NCBI RefSeq assembly: GCF_011397635.1
Contig: NC_064762.1
Location: 20,609,479-20,673,478, forward strand
Direction of reading: 5' to 3'
Length of the DNA: 64,000 nt
Source: Epinephelus fuscoguttatus
Taxonomy: Eukaryota; Chordata; Actinopteri; Perciformes; Serranidae
Shown here one piece after another: positions 1 through 10,699 of the stretch. A program made the position numbers and the translations under genes. Each line of letters starts with the position of its first letter. Position 1 is the stretch's first letter. The notes beneath the pieces are model-generated. The model was given only the letters and a program-made list of their open reading frames with translations, did not search any database and had not been told where the DNA came from.

Positions 1-3000
1 ATCTGCGCTTTTAAATTAAAACAATACGGTGTCAACACTTTACACGTAATGTGCTGTATGATTTAATAGCCTGCTTACTTCTAAAACAGACAATTCCCGC
101 AGCAACAACACTCACTTCTCCATCATTTCTAGCTGCTCGGGCGCATCTCCCGCTGTGTAGTCCACCACCTCGTCGGCCCCCAGTCCTCTAACAAGGCCTT
201 CGGCGTTCTGAGAGCAGGTAACAGTTACGTGGGCTCCCCAAGCCTTCAATAACTGGCAGCACACAGAGGAAGAAAACACAAATACACACACAAACACAGT
301 AAGTGGCTTTACACTCCAAGTGACAAACATACACAGTACAGCAGATGGAATAAACTTACCTGAATGGAGAATGTTCCAACTCCTCCGGATCCTCCAGTGA
401 TCAAAACTCTAGGGAGGGGAAAAAAACAGCAACCAGAGGGTCATTCAATTACAGTGTGACTCATTAAAGTGAAGCTACTACAAGAAGTGGAAGCCTCGGG
501 GGGTAAAAGGGGATTCGCGGGATGGGAAGCTATTACACCCGCAGGGGAGTGAAGGTTCCATTAGATTACATGTCAGGTTACATTTTTACAGGCTTCGGGT
601 TAAAGGCAGGATTTTAAAACCCCTTTGATGCCAATTAGAATGAAACAGAAGATCAGGGTTCAACGCTGAAATGAGTGTGATGGGAAAAAAAAGTCTTTTC
701 AAAGTATAGGTCTGCATGACTGGACTGAAACTTCAAGAAATTAAAGAAATAACTCAAGGTATGACAGCTTTCTATAAAAGTATTCAGGGACTGCAATTCA
801 CACTTCTAAACAGGACTCATCAGTGACAGTTGCCAGGTTGCTTTGGCAACCATTTTGAGACTGGCAACCAATTCTTTGCCTTTGATTTTCAACCATAGAA
901 AAATAGGGATGGCAAACAGCAAACCTGCACCCCAAAATAAATACAATTTTAATTTTGGTTGCATTACTGATAATCAGGGTTCCCACAAAGTTTCAAGGAC
1001 AAAATTTCAAAACTTTTCCATGACTTTCAAGGCTTTCAAGACTTTCAATATGTTAGGCAGTCTGCGGACACAGAGCAGTAGCGCTCCCTGAGTGGGGGAG
1101 TGACAGCAGACAGTTTAGCTGCCGCGTTGATTAATTTATTTGAAAAAGAAAATGCTCTGTGCCTCCCAACTACCATGTTCTACTGTTGACGCATTTAAAA
1201 TGAAACTGAAGTGGCACTCTGAGAGACAACTAAACTCCCTAAGCTGCCAGCGTCAACTGCACGATCTCAAAAATGTAGTACAATTTAATAGCAGGTGTTA
1301 TTCAGTTATAAGTGTACTATACAGTTCTGTTTATCTTTTATTTGTTTTTTGGATTATTGTTTTGTGGTTTTACACTATGATGTCATGTTTGCTTGTTTGG
1401 ACCCCAGGAAAAGTAGTTGCTGCCTTGGTATTGACTAATGGGGATCCAAATTAGTAAATAAATAAATATCTGATCCAAACTCTATTCAAACATAATTCCA
1501 GCTAGCTGGCATACATGGAGGGAGAGATGGAACACAGGGAGCAAATGAAGAAGCATACGTGATGGTAAACAAAACATCACACACTAGCTCATATAAGAGC
1601 TACATCAACTGCTACAAAAAATAAATTCTCTGTTATATGACAGAGAATGTGGGAGGTTATCCATGGAAGATTACTGAAACAATTAATGTCATTACACACA
1701 ACAAAGTTCCAGGACTTTTCCAAGCCTGGTAAACAAGACTGTGGAATTGTATACCTTATCAAGGTTTTCCATGACCATGGGAACCCTGGATATTTGAACA
1801 GCTATAAACCAAACAACGCTGCATGTGTGTAGGTGTGTTTACTTGCATGTGCTCAGGCATCTGTTTCTGGGACAATGATGGAGTAAATTCAGTTAGACTG
1901 TTTGACAGTGGGGTGAAAAGTGCAAAACAACAAAGAACCAGATGAGTCTGAATGTAAAGGTCAGATCAGATAAAACACACTCTACAACTTTCAAACATTC
2001 TTCTATGCCGCCTTTTATGTCATTATGAAGCTGACATATAACTGCATAACATCTCCATTACTCAAAATATAAGGTGAAGGTAAAAATGGAAAACATATTT
2101 AGTAAGCAAAAGCTGATGCCTGGCAACCACTTTTAAAAATCAGTGGTAAGCCTTGTATATTAAAGGACCAGTGTTTAGGATTTAGTGGTAGAACTGAAAC
2201 TTTGCCCATGTGCCAAGCGTGTTAGAGAACCATAGCAGCCGATGTGAAAACATGAATCGCCTATCTAGAGCCAGTGTTTGGTTTGTTTGTTCTGGGCTAC
2301 TATAGAATAACATGGTGGACTCTGTGGAAGAGGACCCACTCTGTATGTAGATACATTATTAGGGATGCAGCGAATATTCGGTAACCGAATATATTCAGCC
2401 GAATATTGCAAAAAAACACACATTCGGTATTCGGTGGAATAAGTGAAAAGCATGGCCGAATAATAGCGGCGTGTTTTGATAACGCAATCAAACAGCGTGC
2501 GGTGACGGACGGAGTAAAATGTCGGCAGTGTGGCGATATTTTACTCCATCCGTCACCGCACTCGCGAATAAAAATAGTTTTGTGCGGGCAAAATAAATCA
2601 TTCAGCACGCTGTGTGAGTACAGATTTCAACCAGCAGCAGAAATGAAACAGCGAACCCCACCGGTTGTGGGTTGAACAGGGGTCACAGACACGAACAGGA
2701 ATACATATTCCTGTCAAATACGGCGGCGCATGGTAACAGCTTACCGGCGACGGAGAAGTCCGGCTCCAGGTGAATAACTTGTTGTCGTGACTGCCCAAAA
2801 GTACCTGAACAGCCGAGCCATGGCGGCACACAGTATGTGGCGTATCAGAGGAGAAACGAGCCGTTCACATTTCTCTCTTTTAGTCTTTCAGTGGCAGGTA
2901 ACGGTCCACAAACCTCACCACACTTTAGGGACTGTTCTTTACTTATGAAGGAACTTGTCAGGGGAGCAGGGGGCTGGTTGATTTTTATTTCATTTATTTA

Positions 3001-6000
3001 TTTTATTTTGATCCCCCCTATGTTAATCACTTATTATAGAAAAGTGATTTATCTTTTTATAAATGACAAAAGGCACATCTGCTTCATTTTCGCTGTGGTA
3101 TCATGATACTACTCAGAACCGTGATACTTTCACAGGTATCGTACCATGGGTCCTAATTTTGGTACCGTGACAACACTAATCTGGAGGGGGTTCATCTGCA
3201 AAAACTAATGAAAAACTAAAAAACGGCATTCGGTATTCAGCCAAGCGTTTAATATTTTTCGGCTTCCGCTTCGGCCACAAATTTTCATTTCGGTGCATCC
3301 CTATACATTATTCTAAGGCAACAAAAACACACTGATTCTTATTTTGAGGTGATAATAATCTACTGAAAACATACTTAGAATATTATATAGCATTTCTGCC
3401 TGTAGATGTTCCCACATCCTACTCACTGGACCTTTAATGTTTGGGGTGGAGGGGTTCAGTATAGGGTTATCCAGGATCACGCTGGCGCTTGCCTTTTATT
3501 TGAAGAGTTGTGTCTGCAAAGACCACCTGCATTGACCAGGGCAGACAGAGCAGTGTTGGCCACATAGGGGATGGATGCTGCCTCTGTGTGACTCAATAAT
3601 TTTGGCTTATGGGAAACCTGCAACAGCAAACAGCCAGTGTCAAAAGTTCATGTCAACATGTCAACAATCTCTTCACTTATCAATTTATTGTAAAAGCTCA
3701 GTGCAGTCAGCAGAGCCGCTGTGAGCACAGCTCGCTCTGAGCTGCTAAATAAATGAAGCACAATACAGTCAGAAAACAGAAGGCAATTAGTGTCTGTCTG
3801 TAATTGGTGCCACAGCGGCTCCAGCAACCAAACACAGTAATCTTTAATACGCTGCAGGATTACGTAACAGGGTGCACTTGTTCCAAACTTTTGTTCAGCA
3901 TTTTTTCACAAATCGTACAACGGCTCTACATCAACTCTTTCCACTTGTTTGAAAACATACTGACCTGAAAGTCGATAGTATCAGTCAATTGATGAGCAAA
4001 ATCAGTCATTCATAACCGAGCTGGCTTTGTGGCTCACCTCATACTCTGTGAGAGTCACAAATTCTGCCAGGCTGCCTTGTTTCCATGGGGGAACGGCAGC
4101 CCACACCTGGAACACAAATATGACATTTCACATGCTGAACACGACTCCATTTAACCGCCTACTCTCCATCTCTGAATCTTATTAATCGGCTATTAAGCTC
4201 TCAGTCAGCAGTTCCCGTTCTTATCATCCTTTTTCCAAAGACAGTTTTAAACTGATGGAACAAGATTACTAGAATACTGTAAGTGGAAACTTTTACTGCT
4301 GTACTGTCCTATAATTTAATCACATTCACTTTAGGTTGGATTTGCATAATCACATTTGTATCTGCAGGAAGACAGTAATGTGAATATGTAGGAGGCAGAG
4401 CAGCAGAGTTCTCAGATTATTATTCATGTGATGACCAAGCAGAAAGAGAATAATCTTTTTTTCTGAGAAAATATGTCTGCAGATGACTTGACTATGGAGT
4501 TACTGGAATTGACAAAATGATAATAAATTCCATGAAACAATACACATTTGTTTATTGTCAATGGTTTTGACTTAACATTTATACTATTGTAGCTACTTCT
4601 CTATGATCTTTGGGTGTGTTGGATCAGTGGTTACCAACCTTTTCTACTTATAACTTCTCATCACTGGTTCCATTATGTCTATGAGTTATGTGACCAAGAC
4701 GACCAATGATTTTTTTTTTTCCATCTGTTACTGTTACATATGCTTATTCATTTTAAAGTCCAGGAGAGGTAGATTTATGATTTTTTTTCCCACAAGAAAA
4801 AGCAAAAATTAGAGACACATCATGGGTCAGGACTCGAGGTTGGGAACCACTGTTTTAGACCATTGTAGGCAGTGCTGCACATCAATGACCTAGATTGTTT
4901 TATGGCAATAATAGATATGTACATGGCTTTTGTATCAATGTGATAAGGAACCTTGATTTCATGGGTACTTAGTGTGCTGACCACTAAAAGGGCATTCCTG
5001 TCTGGTCATCTTACAACCATCCGTACGAATTGGGTCAAATTATTTCCTGCCAGAAAAACCCTTAAAACTGTTACTTATCAACACACTAATTCTGTTTCTC
5101 GTGTGAAACATTATTATTTTTAAAGCATTTAAATGTGTGACATAAATATAATTTATGAAGGATTTTCATCTGCTTTCATTTTTTAACTTCTTAACTTGCC
5201 CGGTGCTGAAACACAGCTTTGTCCCAGACAAGAATTTACAACTACAAAACAATTAAAAATGTGTTACTGTGTAAATAATTTGTACAAGCACCAACAGTTA
5301 ATGCTTCAATATTGTTGCAGTATCAAGAGGTATTTAGAAAAGGATCCACGGTATGATATTATCACAATACTTGAGTCTTGATAGTGTTATTTTTATATTA
5401 ACGTCATTTTAAATATGTTGCAATATGCTGAGTATATGTGATATATAGTATATGTGATATACTATTATACATATTATGATTTATTACCTTTTTTCAATTG
5501 TAAATGATGTCCCCAAAGGAAAACTTTGTTGACATCTGTTTTAACTAAAAAGATAAAGTTTTCAGTTTGTTCATCTCACTTCAGCCAATTTTTGCAGCAG
5601 CCAAATGTATCTAGTGGACTGAAAAAGCAATTGATGATATTATTCTAGTAGACTACTTCAAGTTTAATTTGAGTTTGTAATATTAATAATTTATATATTA
5701 AAAAATCAATACTTGGCACTGTGTGATGATACAATATGGCCCCACAAAAATATTGCAATACTATGCTGTATCTATTTTTTCTCCCACCCCTAGTATTTAG
5801 TCAAAAATATTGTGTGTTTTGTTTTGGGTTTTTTTATTATCTTTTTTTTTTTTTTATAGATCACCCGACCCTAGACTGAAAGTGGAGCATGACTGGACCG
5901 AAACTTGAATTAATTCAAGGTTTGACGGCCTTGTATAATAGTATTCAGGGACTTCTTACTTTTTCCTGACTGTGATTCACACTTCTAAACAGGACTCATC

Positions 6001-7086
6001 AGTGACAGTTGCCAGGTTGCTTTGGCAACCATTTTGAGACTGGCAACCAATTCTTTGCCCTTGATTTTCCAACATAAAAAAATTAGGGACAGCAAACAGC
6101 AAACCTGCACCCCAAAATAAATGCAATTTCAGTATCTGTTGCATTAGTGATATTTGGGGTTCCCAAAATATTGTGTGTTATGTTTTTGTTTTTTTTATCA
6201 TTTTTTTATAGATCACCCAACCCTAGACTGAAAGTGAAGCAGCATCCTGAATCTGTGTATTTCTGCATTAAAGGTAAAAGTGTCTTGACAGAGACATGTA
6301 AATGTTTAGGTGGATTACTAATGTAAGCTGTACTGACAACGGTACTTTCATATTAATTGTCATAATCAAGACAAAAATAACACGATAATATTAGTAAAAC
6401 ATGAATAAATCATGTGTGTTACACTCAGGTTTTTAGCCATTCACATTTCGGCTTCATGTGCACAGTGGACACTGTGTAACAACACTGTAAAATCAAATTA
6501 CTGGTACAGTTGTTCAGTGTTACAGCATGTTAAAGACAAGTGTGCAGTGCAGCTCCTACCTCATCTCCTGGAACAACATGGGTCACCTCAGATCCACAGT
6601 CCACCACCACACCAGACACATCACGACCCAGGATCAGAGGAAACTCACTATCATTGTCACTGCCCATCACAGACAGTGGATCCCTTCTTAATTTAAGCAG
6701 TTTAGCTCCATAACCACCTGCAAATGGAGAAAGCCAAAAGGTTATGACTCACTTATGTGGCTGTGTTGATCACAATGCCTCTGCTGAGTATGAGCCCAAC
6801 ACTTACCCCTCATAGACACATCAAGAGGGTTGAGACTGGCAGCATGGACTTTAATCATCACCTCACTGGGAGAGCTGACAATGGGCATGGGGATTTCTTC
6901 AGTGTACTTCAGAACCTCATTAGTACCATACTGATCAATGACCCAGGCTGACATACAGCTCTGCAGTCTTGAAGGTGAACTACAGACATTTCTCCTGAAG
7001 CACACACTCCACCCTGCCCTGGCTAATGTTTTGGTCGAGGCTGCTGCTTTCGCGTTTAACAAACGCAGGAGCCTGGTTGATGCCAT
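1..7086 (-). CDS. rtn4ip1: RTN4IP1, reticulon-4-interacting protein 1 (NAD(P)H oxidoreductase, mitochondrial), 3' end outside window
   Basis: Six coding exons are joined by consistent phases: 7086-6807, 6717-6560, 4106-4038, 3617-3493, 408-360 and 252-116. They encode about 272 residues; human RTN4IP1 has 396, so roughly the last 120 residues lie left of the window. Seen: an Arg-rich, acid-free N-terminus (residues 1-43) typical of a mitochondrial presequence; a GroES-like region from about residue 48 ([47 protein letters not shown]); and the Rossmann glycine motif GGSGGVG at residues 216-222, followed by [15 protein letters not shown]. No zinc-binding cysteine cluster is seen, as expected for quinone-oxidoreductase-like MDR proteins. 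Known for the family: a mitochondrial NADPH oxidoreductase needed for coenzyme Q synthesis and complex I, also reported to bind reticulon 4. The start is taken at 7086 (G at +4); an in-frame ATG 18 bases upstream (7104) is the alternative. Identity is very secure. Confidence 0.95.
116..252 (-). CDS. rtn4ip1: rtn4ip1 coding exon 6 (last one in window)
   Basis: Encodes [20 protein letters not shown], then [20 protein letters not shown] and LEMME, aligning with human [20 protein letters not shown] and following residues. The acceptor is TGCCAG and the donor is GTGAGTG after two bases of the next codon (phase 2). The next exon lies beyond position 1. Confidence 0.93.
360..408 (-). CDS. rtn4ip1: rtn4ip1 coding exon 5 (nucleotide-binding glycine motif)
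   Basis: A 49-nt exon encoding (R)[16 protein letters not shown], the dinucleotide-binding turn of the Rossmann fold; the human protein has RVLILGASGGVGTFAIQ. The acceptor is CCCTAG and the donor is GTAAGT. Confidence 0.93.
713..985. repeat. Intronic repeat module, copy A (rtn4ip1 intron 4)
   Basis: This stretch reads GCATGACTGGACTGAAACTT near its start and then CTAAACAGGACTCATCAGTG, CAGGTTGCTTTGGCAACCAT and CCTGCACCCCAAAATAAAT. The same modules in the same order occur at 5887-6165 in intron 2 with only scattered differences. It includes a short palindrome GGTTGCTTTGGCAACC. It is either a dispersed repeat or an intragenic duplication; I do not recognise the family. Confidence 0.75.
975..1788. 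mobile_element. hAT-like non-autonomous element (814 bp) in rtn4ip1 intron 4
   Basis: Ends are inverted repeats: CAGGGTTCCCACA at the left and TGGGAACCCTG at the right, with subterminal TTTCCATGACTTTCAAGG and TTCCAGGACTTTTCCAAGCC motifs in both orientations. No transposase frame is seen. A clean 8-bp target duplication is not visible. Near 1420-1470 there is a segment ending in GGGGATCCAAATTAGTAAAT, resembling LINE 3' tails common in fish. Confidence 0.6.
2360..3303. mobile_element. hAT-superfamily element (944 bp) with exact 8-bp target duplication
   Basis: Terminal inverted repeats are TAGGGATGCAGCGAAT at 2360 and TTTCGGTGCATCCCTA ending at 3303 (14 of 16 match when one is reversed). The element is flanked on both sides by TACATTAT (2352-2359 and 3304-3311), the 8-bp duplication expected of hAT insertion. 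There is no transposase reading frame, so it depends on a transposase in trans. Inside is a 24-bp inverted repeat (2497-2520 and 2538-2561, one mismatch, 17-bp loop). A piece of a second repeat family (about 3040-3180, with ACCGTGATACTTTCACAGGT) is nested near the right end. It sits in rtn4ip1 intron 4. Confidence 0.9.
3493..3617 (-). CDS. rtn4ip1: rtn4ip1 coding exon 4, with GC donor
   Basis: Encodes [20 protein letters not shown] then [21 protein letters not shown] plus two bases (AG) of an Arg codon. It aligns with human [20 protein letters not shown]. The acceptor is GCAG. The only phase-compatible donor is AAAAG|GCAAGC, a GC rather than GT donor; joining to exon 5 (A, GTT, TTG) gives the expected R-V-L-I. 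Confidence 0.9.
4038..4106 (-). CDS. rtn4ip1: rtn4ip1 coding exon 3
   Basis: A 69-nt phase 0/0 exon, too short to appear as a long reading frame. It encodes [20 protein letters not shown] plus EYE, nearly identical to the human [20 protein letters not shown]. The acceptor is CCAG and the donor is GTGAGCC. Confidence 0.94.
4625..4852. mobile_element. Short hAT/Charlie-like MITE (228 bp)
   Basis: Left end CAGTGGTTACCAACCT and right end AGGTTGGGAACCACTG are inverted repeats with one mismatch in 16. The CAGTGGTT terminus is typical of hAT-Charlie elements. The expected 8-bp target duplication is not convincing. It lies in rtn4ip1 intron 2. Confidence 0.65.
5320..5790. repeat. Dispersed AT-rich repeat ('GATACAATAT...CCCACCCCTA' family)
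   Basis: Contains GATACAATATGGCCCCACAA, AATACTATGCTGTATC and TCTCCCACCCCTAGT. Closely related blocks occur at 62271-62420 and 62523-62675. No coding potential. Family not recognised. Confidence 0.6.
5887..6165. repeat. Intronic repeat module, copy B (rtn4ip1 intron 2)
   Basis: Second copy of the module at 713-985. It is bracketed by its own shorter direct repeats: 5800-5886 and 6166-6235 both run from AATATTGTGTGTT through a T-rich run to TATAGATCACCC and CCCTAGACTGAAAGTG. Confidence 0.75.
6560..6717 (-). CDS. rtn4ip1: rtn4ip1 coding exon 2
   Basis: Encodes [16 protein letters not shown], then [20 protein letters not shown] and VVPGDE, matching the human segment from SGYGA to PGDE. The acceptor is CAG at 6720-6718 and the donor is GTAGGAGC. 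The exon is 158 nt and ends in phase 0. A poorly conserved insertion-like stretch MGSDNDSE replaces the human VKIKGEE. Confidence 0.93.
6807..7086 (-). CDS. rtn4ip1: rtn4ip1 coding exon 1
   Basis: Encodes residues 1-93 plus the first base of codon 94. It contains the presequence and the start of the GroES-like domain ([20 protein letters not shown], then [15 protein letters not shown]). The donor is GTAAGT at 6806-6801. The final G joins GT of exon 2 to restore the GGYGA motif that aligns with SGYGA in the human protein. Confidence 0.93.
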
Positions 7087-7420
7087 AGCTCTGACAGAAC
7101 ACATTTACACCGTCCTGCGGCTGACTGTGCCTACAAGGTCAGCTTTTGATACCACAAGTCATCAGGAAGAACACTTGTCACTACCTTAGCTAATGATAGC
7201 TGGTTAGCTAGGTAGCTACACAGCTAACGTTAGCATGTGCACGTCGTCTGCGCTCAAAGCACTCGCAAAAAATGTATCGAATAAGTCAAACAAATAAGCG
7301 ACAGCGTCTGTGTGCACGTTAAGTGTATTACCGAGTGTCACTTATTAACCTGAAATGAAAACCGGTGTTATAAAGATTAGCTGATAGCAGATAACACACC
7401 CCTCTCCGGCTAGGTGGCTA
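7087..7420 (-). promoter_or_regulatory. rtn4ip1 5' leader and promoter region
   Basis: About 330 bases upstream of the rtn4ip1 start, before AT-rich repeat DNA begins near 7450. The stretch has scattered CpG dinucleotides and short GTTAGC motifs. No TATA box was seen, so the transcription start cannot be fixed. Inference from position only. Confidence 0.4.
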
Positions 7421-7849
7421 CATAACAAGTTAACCTTTCACCTCACACCGACAGCCAATCAGAATTCTGTATCTAAATATTCTAGCCAATAGAGAAAGAG
7501 AATGACTCTGACGTGTTGTACTGATACTACGACAACTGCTACTAATAATAATGAAAAATAATAGCCGAAATAAAGGAAAAAATATAAATAAATAAAAACA
7601 ATTAAAATAAAATACTTAACAGAAAATAAATAAATAAATAAATAAAGATACAAGTTATGAGTGATACAACATTGAAAATACGTCTTTTTATCCCCTTTTT
7701 TTCTCTTCTCAGTTCCATGACCATTTACTTTGATGATATGATGGACGTACCTTATTGTTGTAATTATTTGTTACTCAATAAAGTTTATTTAAAAAAAATA
7801 TGAAAATAATGATGACATTGTATTTTGACATAAGATAAAATAAAAGCAA

Positions 7850-8496
7850 GTGAATAACATTGATCATCTTGTTACAGTGTATTGTTCTGCTGGGAAACCT
7901 TGTGTCTTGGCATTCATGTGGATGCTTCTTGACATACTCCACCTACCCAAACACTGGGAACAACACCTATCGATGGAAGTGGCCCCCCAGCAAGACAATG
8001 CACCATGCCAGACCACAGAAACTGCTCAGGCATGACCCAAGGAGCAGGACAAAGAGCTCAAGGCATCAACCTGACCTCCAAACACCCCAGATCCCAACCT
8101 GATTGAACATTTGAGGGAGGTGCTGGTACCCCAGAGGTACCCCTGATCCACGGTGGGTGCTCCTTGGACTAGACTTGGCTCTGACCTGTTAAGGCATGGA
8201 CACAGGACCTCTGGGGGGTGTCCCTTGGTGTCTGGCACCAACGCGTTGGCTTCAGATCTTTTGAGTTCTGTGGGTTGTCTTGTTCCTAGGACCATTCCTT
8301 AGCAGTTTTTGTGATGTGGCATGGTGCACTGTCCTGCTGGGGGGGGCACAGCTACTGGGGGGTGTCGTTGCCATAATGGGGGGTGCCTGGTCTGCACTGG
8401 TGTTTAAGTGGGTCCCAGCAGAACATTGCATTGTGACAAGATGATCAATGTTCACTTCACCTGTCAGTGGTTTTAATGTTTTGGCTGATCAGTGTA
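7850..8496. mobile_element. Degenerate Tc1/mariner element, internally rearranged
   Basis: The right end (TTTTAATGTTTTGGCTGATC then AGTGTA, ending near 8496) is the characteristic terminus of a common fish Tc1 family. The left part (7850-8110, plus strand) matches the C-terminal transposase coding region, with stops and frameshifts: readable pieces include WMLLDILHLPKHWEQ and a VAPQQDNAPCQTTETAQ-like segment. ATTGATCATCTTGT near 7858 and its reverse complement near 8437 show that the two halves are partly inverted. It is non-functional. Confidence 0.75.
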
Positions 8497-8499
8497 TAT

Positions 8500-9100
8500 A
8501 TAAAGTGACTTCATTGTTTTTTCAACTTGTGATATAAAATCTTATATGGTATATGTAGTATATGTAAATGTATGTATGTAGGATATGGAAATACCAACAA
8601 ATTTATTGAGTTATTATTTACTTTGAATGGACGTTAAAATAATAAAAAAACAATATGAGATCTATTTTAACTAAAAGGACATGGCGAGATGTAACAACAG
8701 GATGGTTTCATAACCACTTTCATCAAGACGGGGTGATGTACTAATCGTTTAATACTTTTATGTATGACCACTTCCTTCCTGACTTTGTATGTGAAATTTC
8801 ACAGCTATGTGAAAAAGTGTGCAGATTTTACAGTCAAAACATTAATTTTCAGGTGTAAAAGTAGTTTCTTGGGCCAAGTCTCAATTTTCATTTGTACTGA
8901 TACTGTTGAAATAAGAATTTTGTAACTTCGATTAGAGAGTAGTGTCCAAGGTAACATGTGAGGCCTCCCATCTTTGCTCATTTTAAACTATCATGCCACT
9001 ACAGCTAGCTGAACTATGGCTAAAGGGATGAGGATGGTTGTAACACCCTTTAAAAAACCCAATGACAACTTAACACATTTTACCTAGGCTACATGTTACT
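8500..9100. other. Intergenic, no feature seen
   Basis: AT-rich DNA with short runs such as TATGGTATATGTAGTATATG. No exon, RNA or complete repeat was recognised. Confidence 0.5.
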
Positions 9101-9112
9101 CCTTTTTTCAGC

Positions 9113-9406
9113 ATGCCAGAAGATTTGATGAGAAAAACTGATACACACATACTAAAATCTGATTTAAATGAGGTGAGGTGGGCAGAGACAGTAAGGGCTG
9201 TCCCCAGAAAATACTTCATCTGCCATGTGATATTTAGCAGATACTTAAAAAAATTACAAAACCTCAGAGAAAGAGGATTAACTGCAGCCCTGTGTGGGCG
9301 ATCACAGCGTCAAAAAGTCTTCTTTGTGCAGGAACAGGATGTCTTGACTGGTTACTTGACTGAGGCTGCAGACTTGTTTTTTGACCCATTCAACATGAGG
9401 TACTAG
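9113..9406 (+). pseudogene. Fragment resembling pogo/Tigger-type transposase N-terminus
   Basis: An uninterrupted 97-codon frame reads MPEDLMRKTDTHILK at the start, then VRWAETVRAVPRK, RYLKKLQNLRERG and FFVQEQDVLTGYLTEAADLF. The layout (basic helix-turn-helix region, then an F-x-x-E-Q-x-x-x-x-x-Y-L-x-x-A-A-D segment) is what I would expect for the DNA-binding half of pogo/jerky-type transposases. The frame stops at 9406 before any DDE catalytic domain, so this is a truncated remnant and not a working gene. The assignment is by pattern recognition only; host-gene identity is unlikely. Confidence 0.5.
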
Positions 9407-9589
9407 GAACAGGTTAGTGAGTTAGACCTCAGTAGGAACTGGTTATTAGTGTATGTATCACTTTTATATATTTTGTAATTGTGTAACATTTAATTCTTCA
9501 CTCTTACTGTGAAAACTCTAGGTTGTGTTAAAACTTAAAGGCTGTAACAGTAGCCCTCCTTGCATTTGACATAAATTCATAAATTCTAT

Positions 9590-9650
9590 GATCAGAATCA
9601 GAATCAGAAATACTTTATTGATTCCCAGGGGGACATTGTGTGTCATTACA
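9590..9650 (+). repeat. LINE-type 3' tail fragment
   Basis: ATCAGAATCAGAAATACTTT ATTGATTCCCAGGGGG is a motif seen at the 3' ends of retroposons scattered through fish genomes. The AT-rich stretch 9650-9850 that follows has no other recognisable content. Confidence 0.45.
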
Positions 9651-9984
9651 GTCACTAAGATAAAAAGAATAGAGAATTATATTCTTATAACTATAAGAAT
9701 AAGAGTATGAAATATAAGTATGTAAATATAAAGTAATACAATTAAATAAATAGAACTGAAAATGTGTATTAAAATAAAAATAAAATGTGCATACTTAAAA
9801 TATTAAAAATATACAAATACAATAAAATATATATCGTCATATATCGTCAAAAATGACATTTTTATCATCACTGATAGATATAGTTGGAGAAGTTGGAAAC
9901 CTTTCTATTTGTAATAGACAAATAAGGTTACTTTGTGTCACAGTTTGAGTGCTCTAGGATCAAAATTCAGTTAGTCACAGGTGC

Positions 9985-10210
9985 TAAAACTGTATAGACT
10001 GTAAAAATAATGGATGTAGCTACCATGATCTCACCCACTGGTTTGTGGACTTCCGTTCTGAAGCCTGGAGTTTGCCATGTAGGCCACCGCCATCTTGGTT
10101 TTTGGAGCCAGAAGTGACTACATTGAGCAAGAGATTGGAGCTGTGGAGGAGTGAGGGGTGGATCTGACTGAGAAGCTGAGGACATTATCATCAGACAGCC
10201 TGTCACTCAA
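9985..10210 (+). repeat. Teleost dispersed repeat ('ACTGTA..AATGGATGTAGCTA' family), copy 1
   Basis: Contains AATAATGGATGTAGCTACC, GGTTTGTGGACTTCCGTTCT and TTTTTGGAGCCAGAAGTGAC, and ends near GCTGAGGACA. Related blocks are at 29890-30110 and, split by other sequence, 33786-34615. Superfamily not established. Confidence 0.6.
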
Positions 10211-10368
10211 GACAGCCAGCCCTTAATTATGCGTACCTTTAAGTCTTAATAGAATATGAACATGTGAGTTGTGAAAAAATTCACCACCTATGCAGTTGTC
10301 ATGGAGAGGAAAATTATCCGTAGAAATTAATAGATTTTTCTTGTACAGGCTATAAGTGTGTCTATTCA

Positions 10369-10693
10369 ACCCAGTCTCACTCCAAAGTCGTCGAAATCCA
10401 TCAACGTCAGCATGGTACATGGCCGATCGGCATTACAGTTTAATGGCGCTCAGCGGCATTGTTGTTGTACTGATGCAGTGCTTTTATTTTGAAAGAGACT
10501 GTATGTAAACTGTATATTTCCTGTGAAAACGGAAGTGTATTTTGAAAGAAGACAATGCATGTAACAGGCAGAACTTGACAGGTGTCCCCAAACGAACCAA
10601 CACACCCAGGGTACCTTTCACATCATATCTGGACGTGAAAAGTCCGTGACAAAACGTTGATATGTGACGAGGTCGGAGTGAGAACGTGTTGAT
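10369..10693 (+). mobile_element. Non-autonomous DNA element, CAACCCAGTCTCACTCC family, copy 1
   Basis: The left end CAACCCAGTCTCACTCC and right end GGAGTGAGAACGTGTTG are imperfect inverted repeats. Shared internal blocks are TCGTCGAAATCCA, TTTTGAAAGAAGACAATGCA, ATGTAACAGGCAGAACTTGA and GATATGTGACGAGGTCGGAG. Other copies are at 17760-18267, 30205-30902 and (reverse fragment) 34620-34700. No coding region. Confidence 0.7.
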
Positions 10694-10699
10694 TTATTT

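Noticed and set aside
7850..8102. 61- and 80-codon frames suggesting small proteins
   Set aside because: Out-of-frame readings of a decayed Tc1 transposase.
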